Counted from the first letter of the stretch, positions 1 to 7,969 are shown. The stretch is 64,000 bases of DNA from Methanococcus maripaludis (GCF_013760955.1 NZ_JACDUL010000002.1:318719-382718), one strand, 5' to 3'. Notes: generated by a model from the sequence alone, not told the origin. Made by a program: numbers and translations.

Positions 1-179
1 TCTTCTGCAATCACTTTTGGAGCTTTTTTCAGGTCTTTTGCCAATCTAAATGAAATATTTGTTGAGTAATCTCCCATGTTTATTGCAGGCGGTTCGTCAA
101 GTCTTATATCCATCTCATTTCCGGTTAATTCCTCTACCTTGTCTTTTAAGGTCGTTATTATCAAATTTTCAACGTCCAT
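1..179 (-). CDS. argS: Arginyl-tRNA synthetase, N-terminal part
   Basis: The reverse strand reads an ATG at 179 and continues off the left edge, giving about 59 residues. The start [15 protein letters not shown] and the later GDYSTN...[15 protein letters not shown] block match the N-terminal Add-1 region of archaeal ArgRS, where G-D-[YF]-[SA]-[TS]-N and the LAK...P...IA pattern are characteristic (family knowledge). The enzyme charges tRNA-Arg in the cytoplasm. The catalytic domain lies outside the window. The stretch ahead of the start (GGCGAGGC on the reverse strand) is a plausible ribosome site. It is transcribed away from the accessory island on its right. Confidence 0.85.
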   Translation of the reverse strand, partial: MDVENLIITTLKDKVEELTGNEMDIRLDEPPAINMGDYSTNISFRLAKDLKKAPKVIAE

Positions 180-560
180 AATCTGCCTCGCCTTGTGTTT
201 CTATTTTAAGTTCTTAAGTCTTATATCATGCAATAACATATATTCATGGCTTTTAAATATATATAATTAAACACGAAAAAGATGTACTGTTCATTTAGAT
301 AATATAAACTTAATCATGGGGCAAACCCGGTTAGATGTAACACCCGTACAATAGAGATAAATGACCAGATTTAAAGGTTCAAATTCCCCGATTTGATTAA
401 AACGGATGGAAAACGCTTATTTAATTTAAGGCTATTTTTAGAAATAAAGCAATATCTGACGATTAATTGTATAAAAACAGGTTATTTTTAATATATTTAA
501 AATGGGCTTCTTTTGGAAACCCTTATTTTTTTTCACATAAAGGTCGCCTATCTATTAATA

Positions 561-1158
561 TCCCTGACGGGAGGGTGTTCCAAGTGGCTCGCCTCACACC
601 TTTTTCTAGGTGTGGGCTTTCCACACAATTTGGGAGAATGACCACAGAACACCTAAGTCTGAGGTATAGCGGATTTATGAATGGCTTCGCCATTTATTCA
701 TTTAAGAATGCGTTAAAGTAATCGATTAAAAATGATTCGATTGCTCTCGCAGGTCGCGACCTGCTCAGGAGTTTCTCGAACTTTCGAAGATTGATTTTAT
801 TTTTTAATTTGTTCGCAAGTTCTCCGAAACCCCGCGCAATCTGGGAACTGTTCAGAGGTCAAGCCATAGCTTATACACCCCTTCGGGTGTATGTCGCCAT
901 ATGGCGAATTTTGTGCTTAGGGCGGATTGATTTTATCGCCCTTCGGGCTAATGCTACGGTAATACGGTTTAGACTGCCCTTTGACCATCTAAACCGATTT
1001 TCCGCCTTTATCGGGTTTTGCCCTTCGGGTTCCCTCGCTAGACTCGGCAAAACCTCGTAAAGCGAAAAATCTTAATGGTTTAGCTGGAGCCAAAGGTCGG
1101 AGAGAATACTAATCCCTACGGGGTTTAATTTGTATATTGGATTTTATTCCCTTCGGGG
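561..1158. repeat. Dense array of GC-rich hairpins in a gene-free zone
   Basis: The gene-free stretch 180-1576 contains, between 561 and 1158, at least ten inverted repeats of unusual quality. They are 595-601/608-614; 680-685/689-694; the 16-bp palindrome GCAGGTCGCGACCTGC at 749-764; 873-880/885-892 (8 bp, loop CTTC); the 14-bp palindrome TCGCCATATGGCGA at 894-907; 919-924/937-942 overlapping GCCC-TTC-GGGC at 938-948; 965-973/988-996 (9 bp); 1014-1022/1046-1054 (9 bp) enclosing CCCTTCGGG; and CCC-TAC/TTC-GGG units near 1114 and 1149. The block is much richer in G+C than its surroundings. Reading frames here are interrupted by the palindromes and resemble nothing. From 180 to 560 I see nothing clear. 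From 1160 to 1576 there are only two weak inverted repeats (1374-1380/1415-1421 and 1483-1487/1493-1497). A replication origin or structured RNA is possible. Confidence 0.7.
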
Positions 1159-1576
1159 TTTTAGTAACGGGTTTTAGGTTTTGGGAGTCTTTTGGATTTT
1201 AATTTTTTGAGTTCATTGTGCCAGGTCTTGAAGAATTGTTTTGAGTTAAAAAATATTAAAGTTAGAAAATGTTTGTTAAATTGAGTAAAAAGAATAAAAA
1301 AAGTAGATAACAATGAAATAAAGAATAAATATTAAGTTGAAACAATTTAAAAAGTAAAAAATATTTTTGTGAGTACGGAGAAAACAAATCAAAAAGGTGT
1401 ATGAATCATATGAACTCCGTAGTTAAATGATTAAACATATCCAGTTTCCAAAACCAAAGCAAACCTAAACAATCCCAAAGTTGGGGAACATATCCCCGAA
1501 TAATAGTTTAATTTGAGAATATAAAAAAAGTTGTAAATCTTGAAATCTTTAAAAGTTAAAAGTTAAAAATAGATTG

Positions 1577-1972
1577 TTAAAATTCATTACAGTAAAGTAC
1601 ATAATATTCTTCAACGTCTTTTGAATAGCCTATCAAATTTCCTTTCTTTATTTCATCCATTATTTGGTCTTCTTTTATAACATATCCAGCAATAAATCTA
1701 TCAAGTTTTAGATATCCGTCCTTTAAAACTTTTGATTCTTCATAATTCAGTTCTGAAATGTGGATTTTTTGAAATTCATTAAATATTATCCTGTTATCGT
1801 CTGCGATATCAATACATAATTTTCTATAAATTATATCTTCATCGTCTGGTTTTTCCAAAGTTTCCCTAAATTCCCGCATTGCGATAAATCCGGTTTCAAG
1901 ACCATTTAATATTAGTTTTAAATGGTTTTTTTCAAGATAATCGTGATTTGAACATATATTAACTGCTTGCAT
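1577..1972 (-). CDS. Small island protein, paralogue of its neighbour
   Basis: 131 residues, function not recognised. It starts at an ATG preceded by GAGGGGAT. The C-terminal third (QIMDEIKKGNLIGYSK near residues 103-118) closely resembles the same part of the upstream gene (QIIEELKKGNVVEYSK), and the remainder aligns loosely, so the two are tandem paralogues. No membrane segment or catalytic motif is visible; the protein is acidic and probably soluble. It lies 13 bp after the upstream gene and is likely co-transcribed. It is bounded on its 3' side by the long gene-free hairpin zone. Confidence 0.6.
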   Translation of the reverse strand: MQAVNICSNHDYLEKNHLKLILNGLETGFIAMREFRETLEKPDDEDIIYRKLCIDIADDNRIIFNEFQKIHISELNYEESKVLKDGYLKLDRFIAGYVIKEDQIMDEIKKGNLIGYSKDVEEYYVLYCNEF

Positions 1973-1985
1973 TTAAATCCCCTCG

Positions 1986-2375
1986 TTAATAATTTTCAGC
2001 AGGTATCGAATAAAAAAAGTTTCTTTCCTTGCTGTATTCGACAACATTTCCTTTTTTTAATTCTTCGATAATTTGTGATTCATCTATTGCTTTTGCATCT
2101 AAAATTTGAAGAACTACTAAAGAATCATCTTTTAAAATATTTGTTGAAGTTGCTTGCAGGTCTCCGAGTTTAATTTTTTGTTTTCGTACAACATAAACAA
2201 AATCTTCTTCTTCGGAAAATACACTGTTGTCCTGATAGATTTTTGGAAATGGTTTAAAAGTTCCAACATTTTCAAAATCTTTTATCGCACACATGAATAG
2301 ATTTGATATTGCAATAATTGATTCCGGAATTCCAATTCTTTCATATTCTGCGTCTATTCCACTTTCTGCCATCAT
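1986..2375 (-). CDS. Small island protein, paralogue of its neighbour
   Basis: About 129 residues from the ATG at 2375. The frame opens at a GTG at 2384, but that GTG lies inside the ribosome site GAGGTG, so one of the two following ATGs is the likelier start. The function is not recognised. The last 45 residues match the downstream gene (pattern Q-I-I/M-x-E-x-KKGN-hydrophobic-x-YSK), marking a tandem duplication. The middle holds an acidic SEEEDF and basic KQKIK segment; no membrane segment is seen. It is first of a two-gene unit reading away from the repeat-rich stretch 2400-2838, which must hold its promoter. Confidence 0.6.
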   Translation of the reverse strand: MMAESGIDAEYERIGIPESIIAISNLFMCAIKDFENVGTFKPFPKIYQDNSVFSEEEDFVYVVRKQKIKLGDLQATSTNILKDDSLVVLQILDAKAIDESQIIEELKKGNVVEYSKERNFFYSIPAENY

Positions 2376-2487
2376 TTTTAACACCTCTTTATGCCATCTG
2401 GAATTTTAAAAAGTTTTTAACGGTTTTTAAATTTTTTTTGTTATTTTAGAGTAAGGAACATTTTTAAAAGGTTTTGAAAGTTTTAAA

Positions 2488-2797
2488 GTAATATTAATCA
2501 CCTTTTAATAAATTAATCGAAATCGGTAAATAGTACAAATTTTAAAAATTATATTGCCTCATTTCAATGAGGCGTTAGTCCGGAATACGTTGTTTTGTGG
2601 AAAAAGCCTGATTCGAATAGCTTAAAACGGGGAAATATAATTGCCTTTGAAATATTGTTTTTTTCTTTTTTGATCCCTCAATATCAACTTGATAATTTTT
2701 CCTAATGTATTGATCACTTTATTTTAATCGAAACGATCAAATACTGCAATTTTCAAAAATATTTCTGCTTTAAGGTAATCTTAAAGTTTGGAAGAGA
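2488..2797. repeat. Two imperfect ~95-bp direct repeats, each ending in a hairpin
   Basis: Copy 1 is 2488-2585 and copy 2 is 2702-2797. They share TAAT-ATT-ATCAC, then TTAATCGAAA, then AAATA-T-CAA-TTT and AAAAAT blocks in the same order. Each then runs into a perfect hairpin of different sequence: GCCTCATT/AATGAGGC at 2556-2573 in copy 1 and CTTTAAG/CTTAAAG at 2768-2786 in copy 2. GGAA follows both hairpins (2582-2585 and 2790-2793). The spacer holds a TATCAA-C-TTGATA palindrome at 2682-2694. The region separates the end of the Rep operon from the promoter side of the two paralogous small genes. Nothing protein-coding is evident in 2400-2838. Confidence 0.6.
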
Positions 2798-2838
2798 TAT
2801 CACTTGAAAATTTAAGGACGTTCATCACCGCCTTAATT

Positions 2839-3144
2839 TCAATTTTTCCAATTTCTAACCGTATAATCAATATCTACAAAGTTTTCAGATACGATATAGA
2901 ACCTGTATTTACCTTTGGCTGTTTTTCTGATTTTTAAACACATTACATTTAGTTTTTGGGTTTTTAATCCGAGTGAAAACGTTAAATCGTTATTTTCTAG
3001 TTCTTCGTCGAAATTTTTTAAATCCATAGATTTTAGAAATTCTTCGGCTCTTTTTTTGGCTTCGTCGATTAGTTCTTTTTTAACTGTTTTGAGTTCTGAA
3101 TGGGGCATTATCATGTATTGCATATTATTTGGAATTGCGATCAT
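2839..3144 (-). CDS. Hypothetical protein ending the Rep-like operon
   Basis: About 101 residues from ATG at 3144. The upstream in-frame GTG at 3153 sits in the ribosome-site stretch CGTGATATTC, so I prefer the ATG. The function is not recognised. The N-terminal half is a likely helix (ELKTVKKELIDEAKKRAEEF), and the C-terminal half looks beta-rich (YRFYIVSENFVDIDYTV). It follows the Rep-like gene by about a dozen bases, on the same strand, and is presumably the last gene of the operon. No cysteine motif or membrane segment is present. Confidence 0.6.
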   Translation of the reverse strand: MIAIPNNMQYMIMPHSELKTVKKELIDEAKKRAEEFLKSMDLKNFDEELENNDLTFSLGLKTQKLNVMCLKIRKTAKGKYRFYIVSENFVDIDYTVRNWKN

Positions 3145-3155
3145 GAATATCACGT

Positions 3156-4370
3156 TTAAAAAAACCTCTTGGAATTACAACACGGGCAGGTGTATGACCC
3201 GTCATCACTATCAAAATACATGAGCCATCCACAATTGCAAACAAAATATTTTCCAAGAACTGATTTTAAGAAATTAATCATATCGGTTTTTACGTAAACA
3301 CCCCTTTTGTCCCCTTTTTCAATTAATCCACGTTTTAAAAGTTTATTTCTTAATCCCTGATTGTCTTTATCAAAAGTCATTTCTCCAATATTGCCATAAA
3401 TTAAGAATTTCAGATAATCCTTTTCAAGATTAAAAGCTAGGGCAAATTGAGTTAGTAAATCCTCGTGGTTTAGTTTGAAAGGGGTTATTTTATCTAAACT
3501 CAATCCATAGAGTTTTAAAACATCATGAATTGCACATAAAATGTGTTGTTCTAACATTTCAGGAGTTGAAAGTTTTAGGTAATCACTTGCAAAATTTTTA
3601 TGCAGCGTTATTTCCATTCTGCAAATTCCCGGAGCTTTTTGATAGAACTTCAATTGAGATTTTATTTTTTTAGAATTTTTGTTAAAGTACATAGTTCTTG
3701 TTAAATCGGAATGTTTGACTACTGATTTACATTTTGCAACATCTGAAAGCCATTCATACTCCATGACATCCCTATGAAGATATTCGCAAGGAATTTCTAT
3801 TGATTTTGGTGTAACGTCAATTTTTGTTAATTCGTAGTTAAACAGCTTTTTAATTAATTTTTGGTATTCTCTTCTAATTTCAAGGCATGATATATAGTAG
3901 AGATGTGCAAAATCTTTTAAAAGTTGTTTATTGTCCGTGTAATCGACAGGTAGAAAGTTTGTATCGTGAAAACCATAGTTTGGTTTTTTGATATTTTGCT
4001 TTTTCCGGTAGTATTTGAGCATATTAACGTAAACTATTGCCATGTGTGGCTCTCTCATGGATATCTGCATCCATGCAATATTTTCGCCCTCAAAATTTTC
4101 TAAGGGAAATTGTAAACCCGAAGTATGACCCCGTTTGTCTTCTGTCCTACATTTAAAGTGTTCCCATTTTTGATAAACGTCTTTTCTGTAAGTTTCTGAA
4201 CCTTTTGGAATGGAATTATTTCTTTTCCATTCATCGATTTGTTTGTGTATCTCGTCAGAATATACTGTAAACGTACATCTATCAAGTGTTATTCTCGGGT
4301 CATTTAGTGTTGGATATTTCGGGTTTACGTTTTCATGAATTTTGGGTCTTAATTCGGCTAATGCTTCCAT
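3156..4370 (-). CDS. Plasmid/phage Rep-like protein with C-terminal zinc ribbon
   Basis: About 404 residues from the ATG at 4370. The frame extends to a TTG at 4394, but the site GGAGAAGGT ahead of the ATG and the TAAA-ATG junction with the preceding gene favour 4370. The block LKFYQKAPGICRMEITL near residues 243-259 fits the K-x-Y-x-K...R-x-E signature of replication initiators of the filamentous-phage gene II / phage CRI type (family knowledge, matched by eye). No HUH motif is apparent. The end carries CxC...CxxC (CNCGWLMYF and CPCCNSKRFF), a probable zinc ribbon. It is the largest gene of the minus-strand operon. The replication role is inference; a different DNA-binding protein remains possible. 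Confidence 0.5.
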   Translation of the reverse strand: MEALAELRPKIHENVNPKYPTLNDPRITLDRCTFTVYSDEIHKQIDEWKRNNSIPKGSETYRKDVYQKWEHFKCRTEDKRGHTSGLQFPLENFEGENIAWMQISMREPHMAIVYVNMLKYYRKKQNIKKPNYGFHDTNFLPVDYTDNKQLLKDFAHLYYISCLEIRREYQKLIKKLFNYELTKIDVTPKSIEIPCEYLHRDVMEYEWLSDVAKCKSVVKHSDLTRTMYFNKNSKKIKSQLKFYQKAPGICRMEITLHKNFASDYLKLSTPEMLEQHILCAIHDVLKLYGLSLDKITPFKLNHEDLLTQFALAFNLEKDYLKFLIYGNIGEMTFDKDNQGLRNKLLKRGLIEKGDKRGVYVKTDMINFLKSVLGKYFVCNCGWLMYFDSDDGSYTCPCCNSKRFF

Positions 4371-4371
4371 T

Positions 4372-4812
4372 TTAAAGACCTTCTCCGAAAACAATTTCTT
4401 TTACTAAATCTTCGTTTAGATTCATGACTTTTGCATTTTCTAAAATCTGAGTTTTACTCATTCCCCCATTTTTGAGGAGTTTTAAGTTTTCTATGTTTTC
4501 AATATCTGCGTAATAGTCTACAAGTTGTTTTACTTCTTCATTTTCTTGATATTCGTTTATTATTGTTTTTATATCAAGATATGAGAACTGTAAAAAGCCG
4601 TAGTTTTTTGTACCGCCTGAAATATTAATCCTGCCTTTTGCTTTCAAAGATTTGATATAATCTTTATCGGGATATCCTTTTGAATTTTTGATAATATTTC
4701 CCTTAGCGTCCTTTTTGTCTATGGCTTCAGTTCCGGGAAAAAGTTTCACTGACCCGTGAGGGAGCTGAATTTCTATAACTTCTGGAATCTGTTCTAGGTT
4801 CGGGGCTTCCAT
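4372..4812 (-). CDS. Hypothetical protein of the Rep-like operon
   Basis: 146 residues from an ATG preceded by AAGGTGTTAGGAT. The product is not recognised. It has a charged middle (KKDAKGNIIKNSKGYPDKDY) and a C-terminal helical part with MSKTQILENAKVMNLNEDLV, which could be a small helix-turn-helix-like or protein-contact segment. Its first 86 bases overlap the end of the preceding gene in another frame. Its stop is one base from the ATG of the Rep-like gene, so translation is probably coupled. A role in copy control or replication is a guess from position only. Confidence 0.55.
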   Translation of the reverse strand: MEAPNLEQIPEVIEIQLPHGSVKLFPGTEAIDKKDAKGNIIKNSKGYPDKDYIKSLKAKGRINISGGTKNYGFLQFSYLDIKTIINEYQENEEVKQLVDYYADIENIENLKLLKNGGMSKTQILENAKVMNLNEDLVKEIVFGEGL

Positions 4813-5077
4813 ATCCTAACACCTTGATTTCTGTTTTCAATAATGTTTTTTTAACCTCGATTGTGTCATCTCTTGAAAGATTGAGGTGTATATCGAAGTA
4901 GAAATAGTATTTATCTTTTTTTTCGTCTTCTGCAATGGCTTTGTTCATCTCAACAGTCATGATTTTTTTAATCTGATAATTCATGTCTTGAATTTCTTTT
5001 GAAACTGGAGCAGTTATCGGAGTTGAGAGAATTTTTAATTTTTTTGGAAATATTGTGGCTTTGAATGTTTGATACAT
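4727..5077 (-). CDS. Hypothetical protein of the Rep-like operon
   Basis: 116 residues; its ATG touches the TAA of the preceding small gene (TAAATG), with the weak site CCGTGAT ahead. The product is not recognised. The body reads as alternating strands (KYYFYFDIHLNLSRDDTIEV). The last 30 residues are basic, serine/arginine-rich and low in complexity, and lie wholly within the 86-bp overlap with the next gene, so the tail may be unconstrained. Co-transcription with the genes on both sides is near certain from the spacing. Confidence 0.5.
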   Translation of the reverse strand: MYQTFKATIFPKKLKILSTPITAPVSKEIQDMNYQIKKIMTVEMNKAIAEDEKKDKYYFYFDIHLNLSRDDTIEVKKTLLKTEIKVLGYGSPEPRTDSRSYRNSAPSRVSETFSRN

Positions 5078-5233
5078 TTAATCACGGTTTTTTACCTCCG
5101 AATCTTTGAGGATTGTTAAAATGTATTCTTTTCCCAAATATTCTCTAGGACATGGCGCTCTTGCTGAATTTCCGTGTTCTTTAATTCTTCCGGTGAATGT
5201 TGTGCTTTTTACTCCATTTGATTTGATGTTCAT
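5078..5233 (-). CDS. DUF2080-like small protein
   Basis: 51 residues from an ATG with a textbook ribosome site (AAAGGAGGT). The core KEHGNSARAPCPREYLGKEY fits the pattern of the DUF2080 family, short archaeal proteins often found with transposons and other mobile DNA: G-N-S-A, a P-[KR]-x-[YW]-[LI]-G-K turn, then beta strands. It resembles AbrB/SpoVT-type swapped-hairpin DNA-binding folds (inference). It is the first gene of the Rep-like operon, so a role as operon repressor or partition/copy-control factor is possible. The next gene starts immediately at its stop codon. Confidence 0.65.
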   Translation of the reverse strand: MNIKSNGVKSTTFTGRIKEHGNSARAPCPREYLGKEYILTILKDSEVKNRD

Positions 5234-5271
5234 GTGGGTTTACCTCCTTTTTATAAGTCAATACCCTAAAA

Positions 5272-5387
5272 GATATTGATTGTATTTTAACAACTTATTG
5301 TATAATTAAACGAGTATTTAAATGTTGTTGTTTTTTAACAATCGATATCATAAAAACAATTTAAAATAGATATAGATGGATATCCAT
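5272..5387. promoter_or_regulatory. Divergent promoter with operator-like inverted repeats
   Basis: The 182-bp gap between the minus-strand Rep-like operon and the plus-strand winged-helix gene holds two symmetrical sites. One is a 12-bp inverted repeat with one mismatch (GATATTGATTGT at 5272-5283, ACAATCGATATC at 5338-5349) bracketing AACAAC/GTTGTT. The other is the perfect 12-bp palindrome ATGGATATCCAT at 5376-5387, 28 bp ahead of the winged-helix start. Placement suggests that the regulator controls itself and the operon; that is inference. Confidence 0.55.
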
Positions 5388-5415
5388 ATTATTACAAAAA
5401 AGTGAACTGATTGTC

Positions 5416-5970
5416 ATGTTACGACTGATTGCAAAAAAGCATGTAAAAGAAATATTAAGATTATTAGAATCAAACGATGAAATGTATTTTAGTGAAATTA
5501 AAAAAGCTTTAGAACTTAATCCAAGAAATTTAACAGATTTATTAAACGAATTATACGAAAGTAAGTTAATTAATAAAAGAATAGATGAAGATAATGTTAA
5601 ACTTTCAAAAGTTTATTATAGAATTACATATGAGGGTAAACTTATTTTAGATGTCTATGAGATGCTTGAAGACTTAGAAGGAAAAACTAATTTTGTTGCT
5701 TTAATAAAATATCAGAACGAAAAACTCTTTGAAAAAATTCAAAAATTTGAAGAAGGAGATATTATTTCTGCCAGAGCTACAATAGGGCCCAATTCGGCAA
5801 TTTTAGATTTCAGATTAGTAGAAAAAGATGGGGAAAAGACACTGGAGGTAAGCGACTTCTCTAAGGGACTCGCAGAAGAACTTTTTGTATATGGTAATGA
5901 TAGGATTATAACAGTTTATGAAATTTTAAAAAAGATAGGAACAGTTGAAAACCTTTACCCTACCAAATAA
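5416..5970 (+). CDS. Winged-helix transcriptional regulator of the island
   Basis: 184 residues, start ATG with GTGA ten bases ahead. Residues 10-75 form a winged helix-turn-helix (KEILRLLESNDEMYFSEIKKALELNPRNLTDLLNEL then a wing with YYRITYEGK), like HxlR/ArsR-type archaeal regulators. The rest is a longer alpha/beta domain (IISARATIGPNSAILDFRLVEKDG) that I do not recognise and that may sense a ligand or partner. It is divergent from the Rep-like operon, with palindromes between them, so it is probably the repressor governing plasmid functions. No membrane segment or zinc motif is present. Confidence 0.75.
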   Translation: MLRLIAKKHVKEILRLLESNDEMYFSEIKKALELNPRNLTDLLNELYESKLINKRIDEDNVKLSKVYYRITYEGKLILDVYEMLEDLEGKTNFVALIKYQNEKLFEKIQKFEEGDIISARATIGPNSAILDFRLVEKDGEKTLEVSDFSKGLAEELFVYGNDRIITVYEILKKIGTVENLYPTK

Positions 5971-6068
5971 CGATATTTTTCTATTTTTCGGATTTAAAAG
6001 CGGTTGATTTGTTATTTAAGATTGATTTATGTTTATTAAGTGGGGAAAAATAAATTAATGGTGGGAAA

Positions 6069-7727
6069 ATGGGGATTAAAAAGTATTTAATTAATATTTG
6101 GAACAAATTTAATGAATTAAATAAAATTACTCAATATTATACAAAATATGCATTTTTTATCTGTGCTATTTTTTCTGTGGTTTTTACAGTATTTACATTG
6201 AAAGTTATTAACTGGAATGCAAATCCTTCTGATTTTGCTACTATGCTTTTGTACTTATTCAGTACGTCAGCACAAAGTCAAGCTGCTTTTGGAGGAATTA
6301 TTATTTCTGTAACGTTAGTAGGATTGCAACTCATATCTGAAAAATATAATACAAAACTTACAACTATTTTTTTAGGGAGTAAAACATTTTGGTTAGTAAT
6401 TATGGCATACATTTTTTCAATATTATTTGATATTGCCGTAAGTACCATAATTCCGGTGAATTCCAATGTTATTGAGCCTATTTTTTGGATTTTAAATAAA
6501 TTCCATTTAATATTTGTAGGATTTTTTCTTTTATATTTTAATTTTATGATGGTTCCATTCTATCTGGGATTTATTATACAATGTTCAAAACCTCGTGTAC
6601 TGATTAGCTATTTATGTAGCGGGCTAACTCATGAAAAAATAAACGAAAAATTGAAAAAAGAAGAATATATTTTTGACCCGTTCGAACAATTATTTAAAAA
6701 AATAATGCATGAAGAGTCGCCAAATAATTTTGATTTTCTTTTCGAGTATTTTTTTAATGGATGGTACTACGTGGCAGAAAAAAATATATATTGCGATAAA
6801 ACCATCGATAAAAAATATTATTTTAAATTTAATTATGAATTCTTTATTTTATGTCTTTCGCTTGCAAATTATGCCGTTAAAACTAAAAATGGGGAATATT
6901 TAGAGCATATTTTTAGATGTATTTATAAAATGTTCGAAAGAATGAATAAAAGAATTACGTGGAATTTTGAAGAAAGTAATTATATGGGAGATTTTATTGA
7001 CGACACCGTATCGAAAATTGAGAATTTAAGTAAAAATAATGGTTTTGAATCCGAAAGAGAAAGTTTACAGTGTATATTGCTAAATATTTATAAAATTGGG
7101 CTTAATGCAATAAATATTGGACAAGTTAAAAATATTAATTGTAATATGGACTATTGTGCGCATGTACTTTTTGACATATATGAATCAGAACATATTACGT
7201 TTAGAAACCTCCTCAATAACTTAATTGTCGAATTAATAGAACTAATTCCAAAAAGTAACGAAAATAGGAGTATTAAATATATATTACAAAGTATTTCTGA
7301 GAAAGTTGACTCAAAATTAAAAAGTATGTACTCCAAAAACACAATGGGTGGCAAAATATGGTTATATCGAGGTACTTTTATTCAAACTTTTGAGTTTTAC
7401 CTAATAATTGCACTATTACAAAATTATGACGATTCTGTCGAAGAATATATTGACGAGTTTATACTGCCATTGGACAAGTTTTTAAAACCTTACGGACCAG
7501 TTTGGCAGTTGAAAAAGTTAGAAAACAGTAAAAAATTCATATATCTGGGGTGGATAGAACCACTAGTTTCTATTGATGAATATTATGATAATTTTGAAAA
7601 AATAAAAGAGTATATTACTAAAAAAATAAGAGAAAAAAGAATTGAAGATATAGAAAATTGGAAATCCAAAGCCAACAAATTAGACACTTTATTTATAATA
7701 GACACCGAAGGAAATTTTAAAGAATAA
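6069..7727 (+). CDS. Four-TM membrane protein with large soluble domain (DUF2254-like N-terminus)
   Basis: 552 residues, start ATG behind GGTGGGAAA. Four hydrophobic helices are visible at about 27-49, 70-90, 105-128 and 142-170. The remaining 380 residues are helical, charged and presumably cytoplasmic. The second-helix region (SAQSQAAFGGIIISVTLVGLQ) recalls the DUF2254-type membrane family, seen by eye only. No nuclease, ATPase or transporter motif is evident in the soluble part. It stands alone in the accessory island as a single-gene transcription unit. Long membrane-anchored proteins in such islands are often defence effectors, but nothing here shows that function. Confidence 0.65.
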   Translation: MGIKKYLINIWNKFNELNKITQYYTKYAFFICAIFSVVFTVFTLKVINWNANPSDFATMLLYLFSTSAQSQAAFGGIIISVTLVGLQLISEKYNTKLTTIFLGSKTFWLVIMAYIFSILFDIAVSTIIPVNSNVIEPIFWILNKFHLIFVGFFLLYFNFMMVPFYLGFIIQCSKPRVLISYLCSGLTHEKINEKLKKEEYIFDPFEQLFKKIMHEESPNNFDFLFEYFFNGWYYVAEKNIYCDKTIDKKYYFKFNYEFFILCLSLANYAVKTKNGEYLEHIFRCIYKMFERMNKRITWNFEESNYMGDFIDDTVSKIENLSKNNGFESERESLQCILLNIYKIGLNAINIGQVKNINCNMDYCAHVLFDIYESEHITFRNLLNNLIVELIELIPKSNENRSIKYILQSISEKVDSKLKSMYSKNTMGGKIWLYRGTFIQTFEFYLIIALLQNYDDSVEEYIDEFILPLDKFLKPYGPVWQLKKLENSKKFIYLGWIEPLVSIDEYYDNFEKIKEYITKKIREKRIEDIENWKSKANKLDTLFIIDTEGNFKE

Positions 7728-7969
7728 CTCTTTTTTTAATTTTAATATGATTTTTCCAAAAATTTATCTTTTTTATTGGGTCTGTATCTTGATTTGATAC
7801 ATGTTTTAAAATTTTACTTTAAAATGAGTTCTAATTTCTGATTTAAATTGTGAAATTTTAAAAATATAGTTAAAATATTGATTATATTTCAATTATGGGT
7901 TTAGACCTTGACAATACCCCTTTAAAATCTTGATACCCCCATTATTTGATTAAATCGCAAATAAGATAT

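Noticed and set aside
76-270. 64-codon plus-strand frame opposite argS
   Set aside because: It is the antisense shadow of the argS start and has no ribosome site.
300-400. tRNA-like stretch with GGTTCAAATTCCCC near 376-389
   Set aside because: The would-be T stem does not pair and no acceptor or anticodon stem can be drawn, so it is not a tRNA or a visible integration target.
467-1060. Reading frames of 84 and 89 codons in the hairpin zone (467-721, 791-1060)
   Set aside because: They run through palindromes, have no ribosome site, odd amino-acid composition and no resemblance to known proteins; the DNA structure explains the open frames.
2488-2797. CRISPR array
   Set aside because: Only two imperfect long copies at one spacing; no short identical repeats with regular spacers, and no cas genes in the window.
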